Source: Isosphaera sp. (GTDB lineage: Bacteria; Planctomycetota; Planctomycetia; Gemmatales; Gemmataceae). Taken from it: DNA of 51,061 nt. Numbering within the stretch: the first letter of the stretch is position 1; each line of letters opens with the position of its first letter. The stretch spans positions 1 through 51,061 of the forward strand of contig PNKH01000054.1 in assembly GCA_013822345.1 (NCBI GenBank), in the 5' to 3' direction. Shown here piece by piece: positions 35,231 through 43,506 of the stretch. The translations under genes were made by a program, and so were the position numbers. A model generated the notes under the pieces. That model did not search any database. It had not been told where the DNA came from and saw only the letters and a program-made list of their open reading frames with translations.

Positions 35231-36943
35231 CTACCGCGCTTTCGCCCCGGACAGGTCGACCACCGTCCCGCCCTTCGGGGCCAGGTCTTCGGCGACCTTC
35301 CGGCATGTGGCGGTCACGTCCGCGAGCGACTTCCCGGGCGGGAGGGCGGCGGTGACGCGGACGGCGGGGTGTCCGTTCACCCGGACCACGGTCGGCGGGG
35401 CGGTCACCTCGCGGATCTCGGCGAACGCGGCGAGGGCCACCGGCCTCCCGCCCGCCGCCTTCACCGCGAGCTTCTTCAGGTCATCGCCCCGCGCCCGGAA
35501 TTGGTCCGCCGCCCCGGTCACGACGACCGGCCGGCCGAGGCCGGCGTAGTCGTACACGGACACCGACCCGGGGTGGGCCGGGAGGGCGGCGAGCACGTCG
35601 CTCAGCTCCACCCCCAACCGGTCCGCCTTCTCCCGGTCGAGGAGCACGGTGAGGAGAGGGGCGTCGGGTCCGGGGTACACGTCCGGGTCGGGGGCGACGC
35701 CGCTGGCCGCGAGCTTCTCCGCCACGGCGTCGGCCCACGCCCGCAACTTCCCCGGGTCGTCGGTGGTGAGTGCGAGCCGCACCGGGAACGGCCGCCCGGC
35801 ACTCAGGTCGCTTGCCCGAATCCGGGCGTCCTTCACGCCGGCGAGTGCCGCGCGGAGGTCGGCGGGCGACGGGCCGTCCTTCCCCGACGGCTTCACCAGG
35901 ACAGTCGCGCGGCTCGTCTCCGTCCCGCTGTACGCCAGGCAGTCCGGCGACCCGTGGAGGGCGCGGACCGCCTTCACCACCCGCCCGACGGCCTCCGCGG
36001 TGCGGGCCCGGGACGCCCCGTCCGGCAGCCGCAGTTCCACGACCGTGAAGCCGCGCCCGCCGTCGGCAACCAGGTCGACCTGCACGTCCTTCGCGTACGG
36101 GTCGACGGCGGCGAGCTTCTTTCGCACGGCGTCGGCCTGCCCGCCGTCGGCCCTCGCGGCGAGGAGGGCGGCCGGCTTGTCGTTCACCCGGGCGAACTCG
36201 CCGTCCGACCGCCAGGGCTCGAACCGGATTACGTCCCGCACCCGCACCACTCCCTCGTCACGGGTCTTGACCACCACGCCGCCGAGCGCGTGGTGGTGGG
36301 GGAGGTCGTTGGAGGTGGTGGGGGTCAGTCGCAGCTCGAACGCCCCCGTGACGACCGACAGGTTCTGCCCCTCGAGGGCCCGGGCCACGTCTTGCACCGT
36401 GAGCCCAGCGGCGGCGAGCCGGTCCCGTTCGACCCACGCCCGTCCCCCCGCCGCCGGTGCCCCGACGAGCTGCCAGTCTCGGACGCCCGTGGTGAGGGCG
36501 ACGGCATTCCAGGTGCGCGCGGCGACGGCCGGGAGGACCGCCGGATCCGGCCCGGTCACAGCGACCCAGAGGTCCGGCAACCGGTCGGGGTCGAACGGGT
36601 CGGCGTAGATGCCGATCCGGCGGGTCTCCGCGGGGAGTTGCGGCCGCGCGAGGGCGATCCGGTTCAGGACGAGGACCCACGCCGCATAGGCGTCGGTCCC
36701 CGGCTTGAACCGGACGACCAGGGTATACCTCCCGTCGCCGCGCGACTCGGAATCCATCACCGTCACCCCGTCGGCGCCGCCCACCTGCTGCTCGAACGGC
36801 GCCCCCACCGCGCCGGCCACCGCCGTCGCGTCTGCCCCGGGATAGGACGCGGTCACGCGGATGACCGGTCCGGGTTCGGCGGCCGGGGCGGGTGTACCGG
36901 CGGCGAGCACCAGTACCGGGAGTAACCGGGTGGCGGTACGCAC
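35231..36943 (-). CDS. RND efflux porter-domain protein without transmembrane domain
   Basis: 570 residues from GTG 36943, preferred because GAGGAAAG lies a few bases upstream and a signal peptide (RLLPVLVLAAGTPAPAAEP) follows at once. The mature part matches the periplasmic porter loops of AcrB-type pumps in order. First loop: ASYPGADATAVAGAVGAPFEQQV, then TVQDVARALEGQNLSV and a VRVRDVIRFE segment. Second loop: ELRLPDGASRARTAEAVGRVV, then DREKADRLGVELSDVLAAL, VVRVNGHPAVRVTAALPPGKSLADV. Both loops are present and joined directly; all membrane helices are missing. Full pumps are about 1000-1050 residues. It would be a soluble periplasmic protein unable to transport alone. No full RND pump or adaptor gene lies in the window. 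Confidence 0.75.
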   Translation of the reverse strand: MRTATRLLPVLVLAAGTPAPAAEPGPVIRVTASYPGADATAVAGAVGAPFEQQVGGADGVTVMDSESRGDGRYTLVVRFKPGTDAYAAWVLVLNRIALARPQLPAETRRIGIYADPFDPDRLPDLWVAVTGPDPAVLPAVAARTWNAVALTTGVRDWQLVGAPAAGGRAWVERDRLAAAGLTVQDVARALEGQNLSVVTGAFELRLTPTTSNDLPHHHALGGVVVKTRDEGVVRVRDVIRFEPWRSDGEFARVNDKPAALLAARADGGQADAVRKKLAAVDPYAKDVQVDLVADGGRGFTVVELRLPDGASRARTAEAVGRVVKAVRALHGSPDCLAYSGTETSRATVLVKPSGKDGPSPADLRAALAGVKDARIRASDLSAGRPFPVRLALTTDDPGKLRAWADAVAEKLAASGVAPDPDVYPGPDAPLLTVLLDREKADRLGVELSDVLAALPAHPGSVSVYDYAGLGRPVVVTGAADQFRARGDDLKKLAVKAAGGRPVALAAFAEIREVTAPPTVVRVNGHPAVRVTAALPPGKSLADVTATCRKVAEDLAPKGGTVVDLSGAKAR

Positions 36944-37093
36944 GGGGCTTTCCTCGCGGGGGACGTTCCCCGCATGATAACCCGCGTTCGAAGATGTGCG
37001 AAGGAAAACGGGTCGGCGGCGCGGCGGCGACATTCGACGCGGCTCGGGCTGTGGGACTTCGCCGCTGCGGCCCCGAAGAAGTGACCCCGTCGC

Positions 37094-37122
37094 TTGACAG
37101 CCGTGGCCCCGGGTGCGACGGT
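37094..37122 (+). promoter_or_regulatory. Weak candidate promoter of the CBS gene
   Basis: Perfect TTGACA (37094-37099) with GACGGT (37117-37122) 17 bases on, 27 bases before the start at 37149. The -10 is poor. Confidence 0.25.
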
Positions 37123-37148
37123 AACCACGCCCCCCACCCGGAGCCGTC

Positions 37149-37550
37149 ATGCCCCCGCTGTCCCTGAAGGCCGCCACCGCCGCCGAACTGATGACCGCCG
37201 GCCCCACCTCCCTCCACGCCACCGCCACCGTCGACGAGGCCACCCGGTTCCTCACCGAGAAGGCGTTCGGGGCGGCGGTGGTGATCGACGACGCCGGCCA
37301 CCCGCTCGGGGTGGTCACCAAGACCGACGTGCTCGTCCACGCCCGGCAGCGGAAGCCGGGCCTCGAGCCCGACGACACCCCGGTGACCGAGTTCATGACC
37401 CCGGCCGTGTTCTCCGTCCGCCCGGACACCCCGGCCCGGTCGGTGGTCGAGCAGCTCCTGGCCCTGAACGTCCACCACCTGTTCGTCGCCGACGGCGGGG
37501 TGATCGTCGGGGTCATCAGCCCGGTCGACGTGCTCCGGAAGCTGGGGTGA
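37149..37550 (+). CDS. Two-CBS-domain protein
   Basis: 133 residues; ATG 37149 follows GGAG by five bases. Two CBS modules: about 8-66 (AAELMTAGPTSL, FGAAVVIDDAGHPLGVVTKTDVL) and 80-133 (VTEFMTPAVFSV, NVHHLFVADGGVIVGVISPVDVL). CBS pairs bind adenosyl nucleotides such as AMP, ATP or S-adenosylmethionine and act as energy or ligand sensors. A stand-alone CBS protein works on a partner elsewhere, and nothing adjacent suggests which. The gene is divergent from the RND-like gene and convergent with a small membrane protein gene. Confidence 0.88.
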   Translation: MPPLSLKAATAAELMTAGPTSLHATATVDEATRFLTEKAFGAAVVIDDAGHPLGVVTKTDVLVHARQRKPGLEPDDTPVTEFMTPAVFSVRPDTPARSVVEQLLALNVHHLFVADGGVIVGVISPVDVLRKLG

Positions 37551-37561
37551 GGGTGACCCGT

Positions 37562-37617
37562 GAGCCGCGACCGCCAGGGAGCGGCACACAATGGCCGCTC
37601 CCTGGCGGTCGCGGCTC
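37562..37617. repeat. Intergenic palindrome, family II, copy 2
   Basis: Perfect 24-base arms 37562-37585 and 37594-37617 (GAGCCGCGACCGCCAGGGAG start), eight-base loop, between the convergent stops of the CBS gene (37550) and the small membrane protein (37629). It shares its core with the copy at 24978-25039. Confidence 0.92.
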
Positions 37618-37628
37618 GCTGGAACCGG

Positions 37629-37796
37629 TCACCGCGGCAGGTACGACAGTAGGTACAGGGCCAGCGACAGGCAGATCACGGCCAGGAACATCACCAGCCA
37701 CGCCTGGAAGAACCACCCGTACGGCCGCGGGTAGTCCGGGTACGGGTCCGGCGGGGCCGGGTCGGCGGCGGGCTCGGGCCGGGTCGGCTGGGCCAT
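37629..37796 (-). CDS. Small single-helix membrane protein
   Basis: 55 residues from ATG 37796, chosen because GGAGGAG lies five bases before it. A Pro-rich head (PDPYPDYPRPYGW) is followed by one hydrophobic helix (AWLVMFLAVICLSLALYLLSYL) at the C-terminus. No named family recognised. Its strong ribosome binding site argues that it is real. Confidence 0.6.
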   Translation of the reverse strand: MAQPTRPEPAADPAPPDPYPDYPRPYGWFFQAWLVMFLAVICLSLALYLLSYLPR

Positions 37797-37894
37797 GGCG
37801 GCTCCTCCGGGCGGGGGCGTTCCCCTTATCATCGGCTCCCGGCGGCCGCGGTTCCAGTCCGGTCGGGCGGGGCCGGTCGTGAGGGGGATTTCAC

Positions 37895-37923
37895 GCGACG
37901 GGGCGGGGCGGGTTGGGTAAAAT
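37895..37923 (+). promoter_or_regulatory. Candidate promoter of the Ser/Thr kinase gene
   Basis: GCGACG (37895-37900), 17-base spacer, TAAAAT (37918-37923), 77 bases before the start at 38001. The -35 resembles that of the PSD1 promoter candidate (GCGACT). Confidence 0.4.
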
Positions 37924-38000
37924 CGGAGGCGTCACCCCCCGACCGCGCGGCCCGCCCCCCGTTCCGGTCGCGCCCGCCGCCGGGGCACCCCCGCGCCCCC

Positions 38001-40373
38001 ATGCCGATCGAGACGCCCGACGCCCTGTTCCAGGCCCTCCGCTCGTGCGGGCTGTTCACCCCCGAGCAGCTCCTGCTGCTGGTCCGGGAGGCGGCCCCGC
38101 ACGGCCCCGACCTGGCGGCCGTGCTCCGCGGCCTGGTCGACCGCGGGCGGGCCACCTCGTACCAGCTCCGGAAGGTCCTCGCCGGCCGGGCCGAGGATCT
38201 GTTCCTCGGGCCGTACGTCCTGACCGACAAGCTCGGGAAGGGGGGGATGGGCCGGGTGTACCGGGCCCGCCACGCCCGCACCCGCCGGCAGGTCGCCCTG
38301 AAGGTCGTCCACCCGGCACTGGTCAGTAGCCCGACGGTCCGCGGGCGGTACCTGCGCGAGGCGGAGGCGGCCGGGGCCCTGCGGCACCGCAACCTCGTCC
38401 GGCTCGAGGACGCCGGGGAGGACCGCGGCCGGTACTACCTGGCGATGGAGTTCGTCGACGGGCTGGACCTCGCCCGGCTGCTGCGGGACTACCCGCAGCT
38501 GGAGGTGGAGGAGGCGTGCGAGTACGCCCGGCAGGCGGCCCAGGGGCTGCACCACGCCCACCGGGCCGGGTTCGTCCACCGGGACGTGAAGCCGAGCAAC
38601 ATCATCGTCGCCGGGGAGCGGCACGTCCCCCAGGCGACCGAGCCGGCGGTGGTGAAGGTGACCGACCTCGGGCTGGTCCGGGTGGTCGGGCTGGCCGACG
38701 ACGCGGCCGCGGAGGAGCTGACCCGTGACGGGACGGTGGTCGGCACCCCCGACTACATGGCCCCCGAGCAGGCCAAGAACTCCAGCGCCGTCGACCACCG
38801 GGCCGACCTGTACAGTCTCGGCTGCACCCTGTACTTCCTGCTCGCCGGCCGGCCCCCGTTCGCCGACGGGACGGCGGTCGAGAAGCTCCTGAAGCACCAG
38901 CTCGACGACCCGCTCCCGGTCCAGGAGTACCGGCCGGAGGTGCCGGACGTGCTGGCCGCGGTCGTCGCCAAGCTGATGGCCAAGGATCCGGCCGACCGGT
39001 TCGCGTCGGCCGCCGCGGCCGCCGCCGCCCTGGCCCCGCTCGCGGTCTACCCGCGCGGGGCCAGGCCGGTGCCGATCACCGTCCGCCGGCCGGTCCCCGT
39101 CCCCGCCCCCGACTCGGCCGGGACGGCGAGCCGGCCCGGGTCTTCGGCCCAGGTCCCGGCCCCGCCCGCCCGCCCGGCGGCGCCGGTGCCGGTCGCCCAA
39201 CCGGTCGCCCCGTCCGACCCCACCCCGCGCCCGCTCGCCCTCCCCGACCAGGTCCCGGACTCGCCGTTCGCCGTCCTCAACGACCCCCGGTCCGACGACG
39301 ACGACGACGACGACGACGTTCCCCCGGCCCCCGCGGCGACCCTGTCCCGGCCGGTCTGGGCGGCGCTGGCCGGGCTGGTGGCGGTGGCCGGGGCGGTCGG
39401 GGTGTGGGCGGTGACCCGGTCCGGCCGGCCGGAGCCGACCGTGCCGCCCCCCACCGACCCGCCGAAGGTCGCCCGCCCGGCCCCGCCGCCGGCGGCCCGG
39501 CCGCACCCGCCGGCCGCCCTCGTCCCGGACGGGGCGACGCTGGTCGCCGTCGTCCACCCCGGGGCGCACCTGCGGGACCGGACCTCGCCGCTCGCCAGCG
39601 GGGCCGGGCCGGGCAAGCTGGCCGACTGGGTCGACCACGTGGAGAAGACGACCGCCCTGCCGCTCGCCCGGGCCGACCGGATGGTCCTGTCCGTCCCGGC
39701 CGGCGCCCCCGACCAGTTCCTCCTGGCCGCCGAGGGCGACTTCCTCACCCCGAAGTTCGCCGACCGGCTCGACGCCGAGTTCGCCACCTTCAAGCCGGTC
39801 GGGAAGGCCGAGCGCGGGGTGAAGCGGTACCTGACCCAGTCGGGCGGGCTGGAGGTCGGGCTGTTCACCCCGGTCCCGCCGGCCGGCCCGGTGTACGCCG
39901 TCGCCACCGCCCCGGGCCTGGTCGAGCAGCTCGGCCCCCGGTTGCTCGGGCCGCGGCCCGCGGCGCCGCAACTCGACCCCCGGATCGTGTCCGCCCTGGC
40001 CCCGCCCCCCGGGGCCCCGCCGCCCGCCCTCCTGGTCGTGGCGACCGGGGACTGGCGGCCGCCGGGCCCCGACCCGAAGACGCTGAAGGACCTCGGGCTC
40101 GACCTGCTGACCGTCCGCGCCCGGGCCGCCGACCGGGGGGAGGTCGAGGTGACGGGGACCGGGCCGACGGGCCCGGGGGTGAAGTCCGGGTTAGAGGCGG
40201 TGGCGAACCGGCTGGCCGGCCGGCACCCGGCGCTGGGGCCGTCGGTGGCGGAGCTGTTGGGCCGCGGGGAGGCGACGGGCGCCCCGCTGGAGAAGGGGTT
40301 CCGGATCACCGTCCGGGCGACGATGACCCCGGAGCAGTGGTCGGACTTCCTGGAGGGGTGCTTCGCCCCGTGA
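38001..40373 (+). CDS. Transmembrane Ser/Thr protein kinase (planctomycete type)
   Basis: 790 residues. An N-terminal 60-residue helical region common in planctomycete kinases precedes the kinase domain (about 72-335): GKGGMG (79-84), Lys101, HRDVKPSN (193-200), DLG (222-224) in place of DFG, and GTPDYMAPE (248-256), so all catalytic residues are present. A Pro-rich linker contains a run of eight Asp codons (39294-39317). One membrane helix (VWAALAGLVAVAGAVGVWAV, about 452-472) leads to a 300-residue outer domain of unknown family (LVPDGATLVAVVHPG onward). It probably senses an extracytoplasmic signal and phosphorylates cytosolic targets. The start lacks a clear Shine-Dalgarno. Confidence 0.9.
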   Translation: MPIETPDALFQALRSCGLFTPEQLLLLVREAAPHGPDLAAVLRGLVDRGRATSYQLRKVLAGRAEDLFLGPYVLTDKLGKGGMGRVYRARHARTRRQVALKVVHPALVSSPTVRGRYLREAEAAGALRHRNLVRLEDAGEDRGRYYLAMEFVDGLDLARLLRDYPQLEVEEACEYARQAAQGLHHAHRAGFVHRDVKPSNIIVAGERHVPQATEPAVVKVTDLGLVRVVGLADDAAAEELTRDGTVVGTPDYMAPEQAKNSSAVDHRADLYSLGCTLYFLLAGRPPFADGTAVEKLLKHQLDDPLPVQEYRPEVPDVLAAVVAKLMAKDPADRFASAAAAAAALAPLAVYPRGARPVPITVRRPVPVPAPDSAGTASRPGSSAQVPAPPARPAAPVPVAQPVAPSDPTPRPLALPDQVPDSPFAVLNDPRSDDDDDDDDVPPAPAATLSRPVWAALAGLVAVAGAVGVWAVTRSGRPEPTVPPPTDPPKVARPAPPPAARPHPPAALVPDGATLVAVVHPGAHLRDRTSPLASGAGPGKLADWVDHVEKTTALPLARADRMVLSVPAGAPDQFLLAAEGDFLTPKFADRLDAEFATFKPVGKAERGVKRYLTQSGGLEVGLFTPVPPAGPVYAVATAPGLVEQLGPRLLGPRPAAPQLDPRIVSALAPPPGAPPPALLVVATGDWRPPGPDPKTLKDLGLDLLTVRARAADRGEVEVTGTGPTGPGVKSGLEAVANRLAGRHPALGPSVAELLGRGEATGAPLEKGFRITVRATMTPEQWSDFLEGCFAP

Positions 40374-40375
40374 TC

Positions 40376-40397
40376 GCCGTCCGTCCGCTCGGACGGC
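40376..40397. terminator. Candidate two-way terminator hairpin
   Basis: GCCGTCCG (40376-40383) and CGGACGGC (40390-40397), six-base loop, in the 28-base gap between two convergent stop codons (40373 and 40402). No T-tract. Confidence 0.5.
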
Positions 40398-40401
40398 ACG
40401 G

Positions 40402-42615
40402 TCACTTCCCCGTCGTGTGGATCGTCAGGAACACCGACCCGGTGACCTTCGCCCCGCCGGCCGCGGCCACGTTGTACCCGACCTGCATCTGCATCACCGG
40501 CCGGAGCTTCTCGAACCGCAGCTCCACGGTCCGCCCGTCGGCGAGCAGCTCCGCCGACCGCGGGCCGAACTCGTCCTGGCCCTCGGCATTCGGGTCCGAC
40601 ACCTTCCACCGCTTCGACCCGTAGGCCGCCTCCCACCGGTAGTTCCACCAGGCCGCCTTGTACCCCGCCGCGTCGGCGACCGCCTTCGGGTCGAGCGGCC
40701 GGCTGAACGTCAGCCGCAGGGCGTCGCCGTCCACCACCATCTTGACGACCGTGTCGAGCGGCTTGCCGGTGTACCGGACCCGCTGGAGCGACCCGTCGGC
40801 CCGGGCGGCCGTCTGCCATCCGTTCAGCCCGCACACGTACAGGTGCCCGTCCGGGCCGAACCGGCCGCGGCACGACCCGGCCAGGAAGGTGATGTCGAGG
40901 CCCGCGACGCCGCCCTGGACCAGCCCGCCGTCGCACTCCTGCCGGAGGAGGACGTACGGCCGGCACCGGCCGTAGGAGAGGTGGAGCGGCAGCCCGGCGA
41001 GCGGCCCCCACGCCTTTTCCGGCACCCACACGTCGCCGCCGGCGGAGTTGTCCACCTCGCGCGGGAGCCAGCAGACCGGCGGGTCGTAGGTCTTCGGCGG
41101 GTCGGCCCGGTGGTGGGCCCGCATGTCGCCGTAGAACCCGCCCTTCTTGTACTGGTCGAGGCGGGTGGCCGGCATCCAGTTCCCCTCCTGGTCGGCCCCG
41201 GTGAGGATCCCGGTCGGCGACATCCCCATGCCGATCGGGTGGCGGAACCCGGTCGCGAACACCTCGGCCTTCGCCCCGTCCTTGCTTACCTTCATCAGGC
41301 ACCCGCCGGTCGGCAGGTCGGTGTCGCCGGTCTTGAAGAAGTAGAAGTTGCCGTCCGGGTCGGTCTCCAGGCAGGTGTCGAACGAGTGCTCGCCGGGCCC
41401 GGTGTCCCAGTCGTTGCACAGGCACTCGTAGAAGTCGGCCTCGCCGTCGGCGTTCAGGTCGTGGAGGCGGGTCAGTTGGCCGCGCTCCAGTACGACCACC
41501 TTGCCGTCGACGACCTTCAGGCCGAGCGGGTGGTACAGGCCGGTGGCCAACCGCTGCCAGGCACAGGTGCCGGCCGTCTCGTCGACGGTGACGACCCAGA
41601 CGTCCCCGTGGGCAGTGCAGACGGCGACCCTGCCGCCCGGGAGGAAGTCGACGCCGGTGCAGAAGAACAGGGCGTTGAAGCGGTTCTGGTACGGGATGGT
41701 GAGGGTGTCGACGGCGAACGGTCCGGTCTCCGGGCCGCGCTCCAGCTTGGTGACGATCGGGTCGCCCCACCGCCGCGGGCCGCCCTTGGTGAGCGGGTCG
41801 GGATCCTCGGCCGGGCGGCCGGCGGCGGGAGTGAGACTCCGGGAGACGATGGCGCGCTGGGGACCCTCCGGGTAGACGAGAGACTCGGTGCCGCGAGCGA
41901 CGGGGGCCTGCTCGACCGGGGTTCCGCCGGCACGGACGGACGTGACGTGCACGAGGGCGGGTTTGCCGTCCGCCGTGGCGGTCAGCTCCACCGCTTCGAG
42001 CACCTCGCGGCCGCGAACGGTGTAGCTGAACACCACGCGGTCGCCGTGAAGGTAGTGGCCGCGGTACCGGGCCCACTTCGCCGGGAGCGGGGCGGTGAGC
42101 CGGCCGGGCGCGTCCCACTTCCCGTCCGGGTCGGCCCACCCCGGCCCGCGCGGGGCGGCGAACACCACCTCGCCCTTCGGCGTCGGGGTGTTCATCAGTC
42201 CGAACCGGCGGTCGGCGTGGTTCAGGTAGCCGCCGGTCCAGGCGGCGGTCAGCTTCATCGTGGCGCGGTCGAAGACGGCGCCGGCGTCGCCCTTCGCGCC
42301 GAGCCGCACCACCGCCGCCTTGTACACCGCCGGCTGCTCCTTCCCGAGCGGGTACCGCATCGTGCAGTTCAGCACCGGCCCGGTGTCCATCTGGCGGAAC
42401 CGGGCGTCGACCCAGTCCTTGTCGGTCGCCCGCTCCCACGGCTCCGCCTTCCCGACCGCCGGCCGCGGGGTCCAGTCCTCGATGTTGAACGGCAGCGGCT
42501 TCGGCCGCGGCGGCGGGGCGGAGTCCGCAGGCGAGCCGGGGGCGTAGGCCGCCGGAGTCAGGGCGAGTGCCACAGCCGAGGCGACCGCCGGGAGCGGGAG
42601 GAGGCGGGTGGGCAT
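40402..42615 (-). CDS. DUF6797-like/sorbosone-dehydrogenase-like beta-propeller protein, exported
   Basis: 737 residues from ATG 42615 (AGGA eight bases upstream); signal peptide (LPAVASAVALALTPAAYA). The N-terminal domain (about 45-230; DTGPVLNCTMRYPLGKEQPAVYKAAVV cut short here, MNTPTPKGEVVF) resembles planctomycete DUF6797. The middle is a glucose/sorbosone-dehydrogenase-like propeller (GDVWVV, ATGLYHPLGLKVV, YFFKTGDTDLPTGGCLMKV, FRHPIGMGMSPTG, QEGNWMPATRLD). The C-terminal part is a beta-sandwich (LRLTFSRPLDPKAV, VELRFEKLRPVMQMQVGYNV). No heme CxxCH is present. A role in exported sugar or polymer oxidation is plausible but unproven. It is divergent from the ThuA-like gene by 60 bases, a pairing that fits sugar metabolism. 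Confidence 0.65.
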   Translation of the reverse strand: MPTRLLPLPAVASAVALALTPAAYAPGSPADSAPPPRPKPLPFNIEDWTPRPAVGKAEPWERATDKDWVDARFRQMDTGPVLNCTMRYPLGKEQPAVYKAAVVRLGAKGDAGAVFDRATMKLTAAWTGGYLNHADRRFGLMNTPTPKGEVVFAAPRGPGWADPDGKWDAPGRLTAPLPAKWARYRGHYLHGDRVVFSYTVRGREVLEAVELTATADGKPALVHVTSVRAGGTPVEQAPVARGTESLVYPEGPQRAIVSRSLTPAAGRPAEDPDPLTKGGPRRWGDPIVTKLERGPETGPFAVDTLTIPYQNRFNALFFCTGVDFLPGGRVAVCTAHGDVWVVTVDETAGTCAWQRLATGLYHPLGLKVVDGKVVVLERGQLTRLHDLNADGEADFYECLCNDWDTGPGEHSFDTCLETDPDGNFYFFKTGDTDLPTGGCLMKVSKDGAKAEVFATGFRHPIGMGMSPTGILTGADQEGNWMPATRLDQYKKGGFYGDMRAHHRADPPKTYDPPVCWLPREVDNSAGGDVWVPEKAWGPLAGLPLHLSYGRCRPYVLLRQECDGGLVQGGVAGLDITFLAGSCRGRFGPDGHLYVCGLNGWQTAARADGSLQRVRYTGKPLDTVVKMVVDGDALRLTFSRPLDPKAVADAAGYKAAWWNYRWEAAYGSKRWKVSDPNAEGQDEFGPRSAELLADGRTVELRFEKLRPVMQMQVGYNVAAAGGAKVTGSVFLTIHTTGK

Positions 42616-42675
42616 GCGCGGGGTCCTGTCCGGGCGTGCGGGCGGCGGGGTTCGTCCGGGCAAAGGGGGTGTGCC

Positions 42676-43422
42676 ATGCATCTTGCCGTTTCGCGCCGCC
42701 GGTGGCAACGGGCCGCCGGGTTCGTGCTCCTCGCCGCCGCCTGCCCGGCGGCCGCCGCCGACCCGCCGGCGGAGCTGCGGGTGGCGCTGGCCGGCAGCGC
42801 CGGCCAGTTCGGCGAGTTCGGCAAGTGGCTGGAGAAGACGTACCGGGTGAAGACCTCGCTGATCGAGGCGGACAAGGACAAGCGGGTGCCGAACGCCAAG
42901 CTGGTGGGCGACGCCGACGTGCTGCTCCTGAACCTGTACCGGACGGAGCCGGCGGAGGACGACCTGAAGCGGTTCCAGGCGTACTTCGCGGCGGGCAAGC
43001 CGGTGGTCGGGATGCGGAAGGCGAGCCACGCGTTCCAGAACTGGCTGGAGGTCGACCAGGTGGTGTTCGGGGCGAAGTACGGGGGGCACTTCCTGCTGAA
43101 CAAGAAGGACCTCGTGAACGAGGTGGACCCGGCGGCGAAGGACGACCCGCTGGTGAAGGGGCACGTGCCGACGCTGCCGGGCGGCGGGCTGTATTCGTAC
43201 ACGAAGCTGGCCCCGGACGTGACGGTGCTGATCCGCGGCGGGCAGCCCGGGAACCTGATGCCGCAGACGTTCTACCGGGTGAACAAGGAGCGGGGCGGTC
43301 AGCGGGCGTTCTACACCCGGTACGACCCGAAGGACCTGGCGACGAAGCCGGAGGTGAGGGAGTTGGTGGTGCGGGCGCTGTTCTGGGCGGCCGACCGGGA
43401 CGAGGCGAAGTACAAGCGGTGA
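42676..43422 (+). CDS. ThuA-like (trehalose-utilisation-type) exported protein
   Basis: 248 residues; ATG 42676 has GGGGGTG six bases upstream. Signal peptide (GFVLLAAACPAAAADP), then a class-I-amidotransferase-like fold typical of ThuA: ADVLLLNLYRTEPAEDDLKRFQAYF shortened here, AGKPVVGMRKASHAFQNW, GGHFLLNKKDLV, GLYSYTKLAPDVTVLI, and FYTRYDPKDLA near the end. ThuA proteins are implicated in trehalose or related sugar use; the exact chemistry is unclear. It is divergent from the DUF6797-like gene, so the two may share a control region at 42616-42675. Confidence 0.7.
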   Translation: MHLAVSRRRWQRAAGFVLLAAACPAAAADPPAELRVALAGSAGQFGEFGKWLEKTYRVKTSLIEADKDKRVPNAKLVGDADVLLLNLYRTEPAEDDLKRFQAYFAAGKPVVGMRKASHAFQNWLEVDQVVFGAKYGGHFLLNKKDLVNEVDPAAKDDPLVKGHVPTLPGGGLYSYTKLAPDVTVLIRGGQPGNLMPQTFYRVNKERGGQRAFYTRYDPKDLATKPEVRELVVRALFWAADRDEAKYKR

Positions 43423-43432
43423 CGGTGTCCTG

Positions 43433-43504
43433 ACCGGGTCCGAGCCCGAGCGCCAGCGAGGGTCCGGCGCCGGACCCTCGCTGGCGCTCGGGCTCGGACC
43501 CGGT
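43433..43504. repeat. Perfect 72-bp palindrome, family I, copy 3
   Basis: Two 36-base arms with no loop, centre between 43468 and 43469 (starting ACCGGGTCCGAGCCCGAGCG). It lies between the convergent stop codons of the ThuA-like gene (43422) and the HEAT-type gene (43507). The core matches the copies at 14616 and 23852. Confidence 0.95.
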
Positions 43505-43506
43505 TG

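Noticed and set aside
35231-36943. RND-like protein as a frameshifted pump
   Set aside because: Both porter loops are in one frame in the right order with a clean signal peptide, and no hydrophobic helix-rich stretch is present in the other frames nearby.
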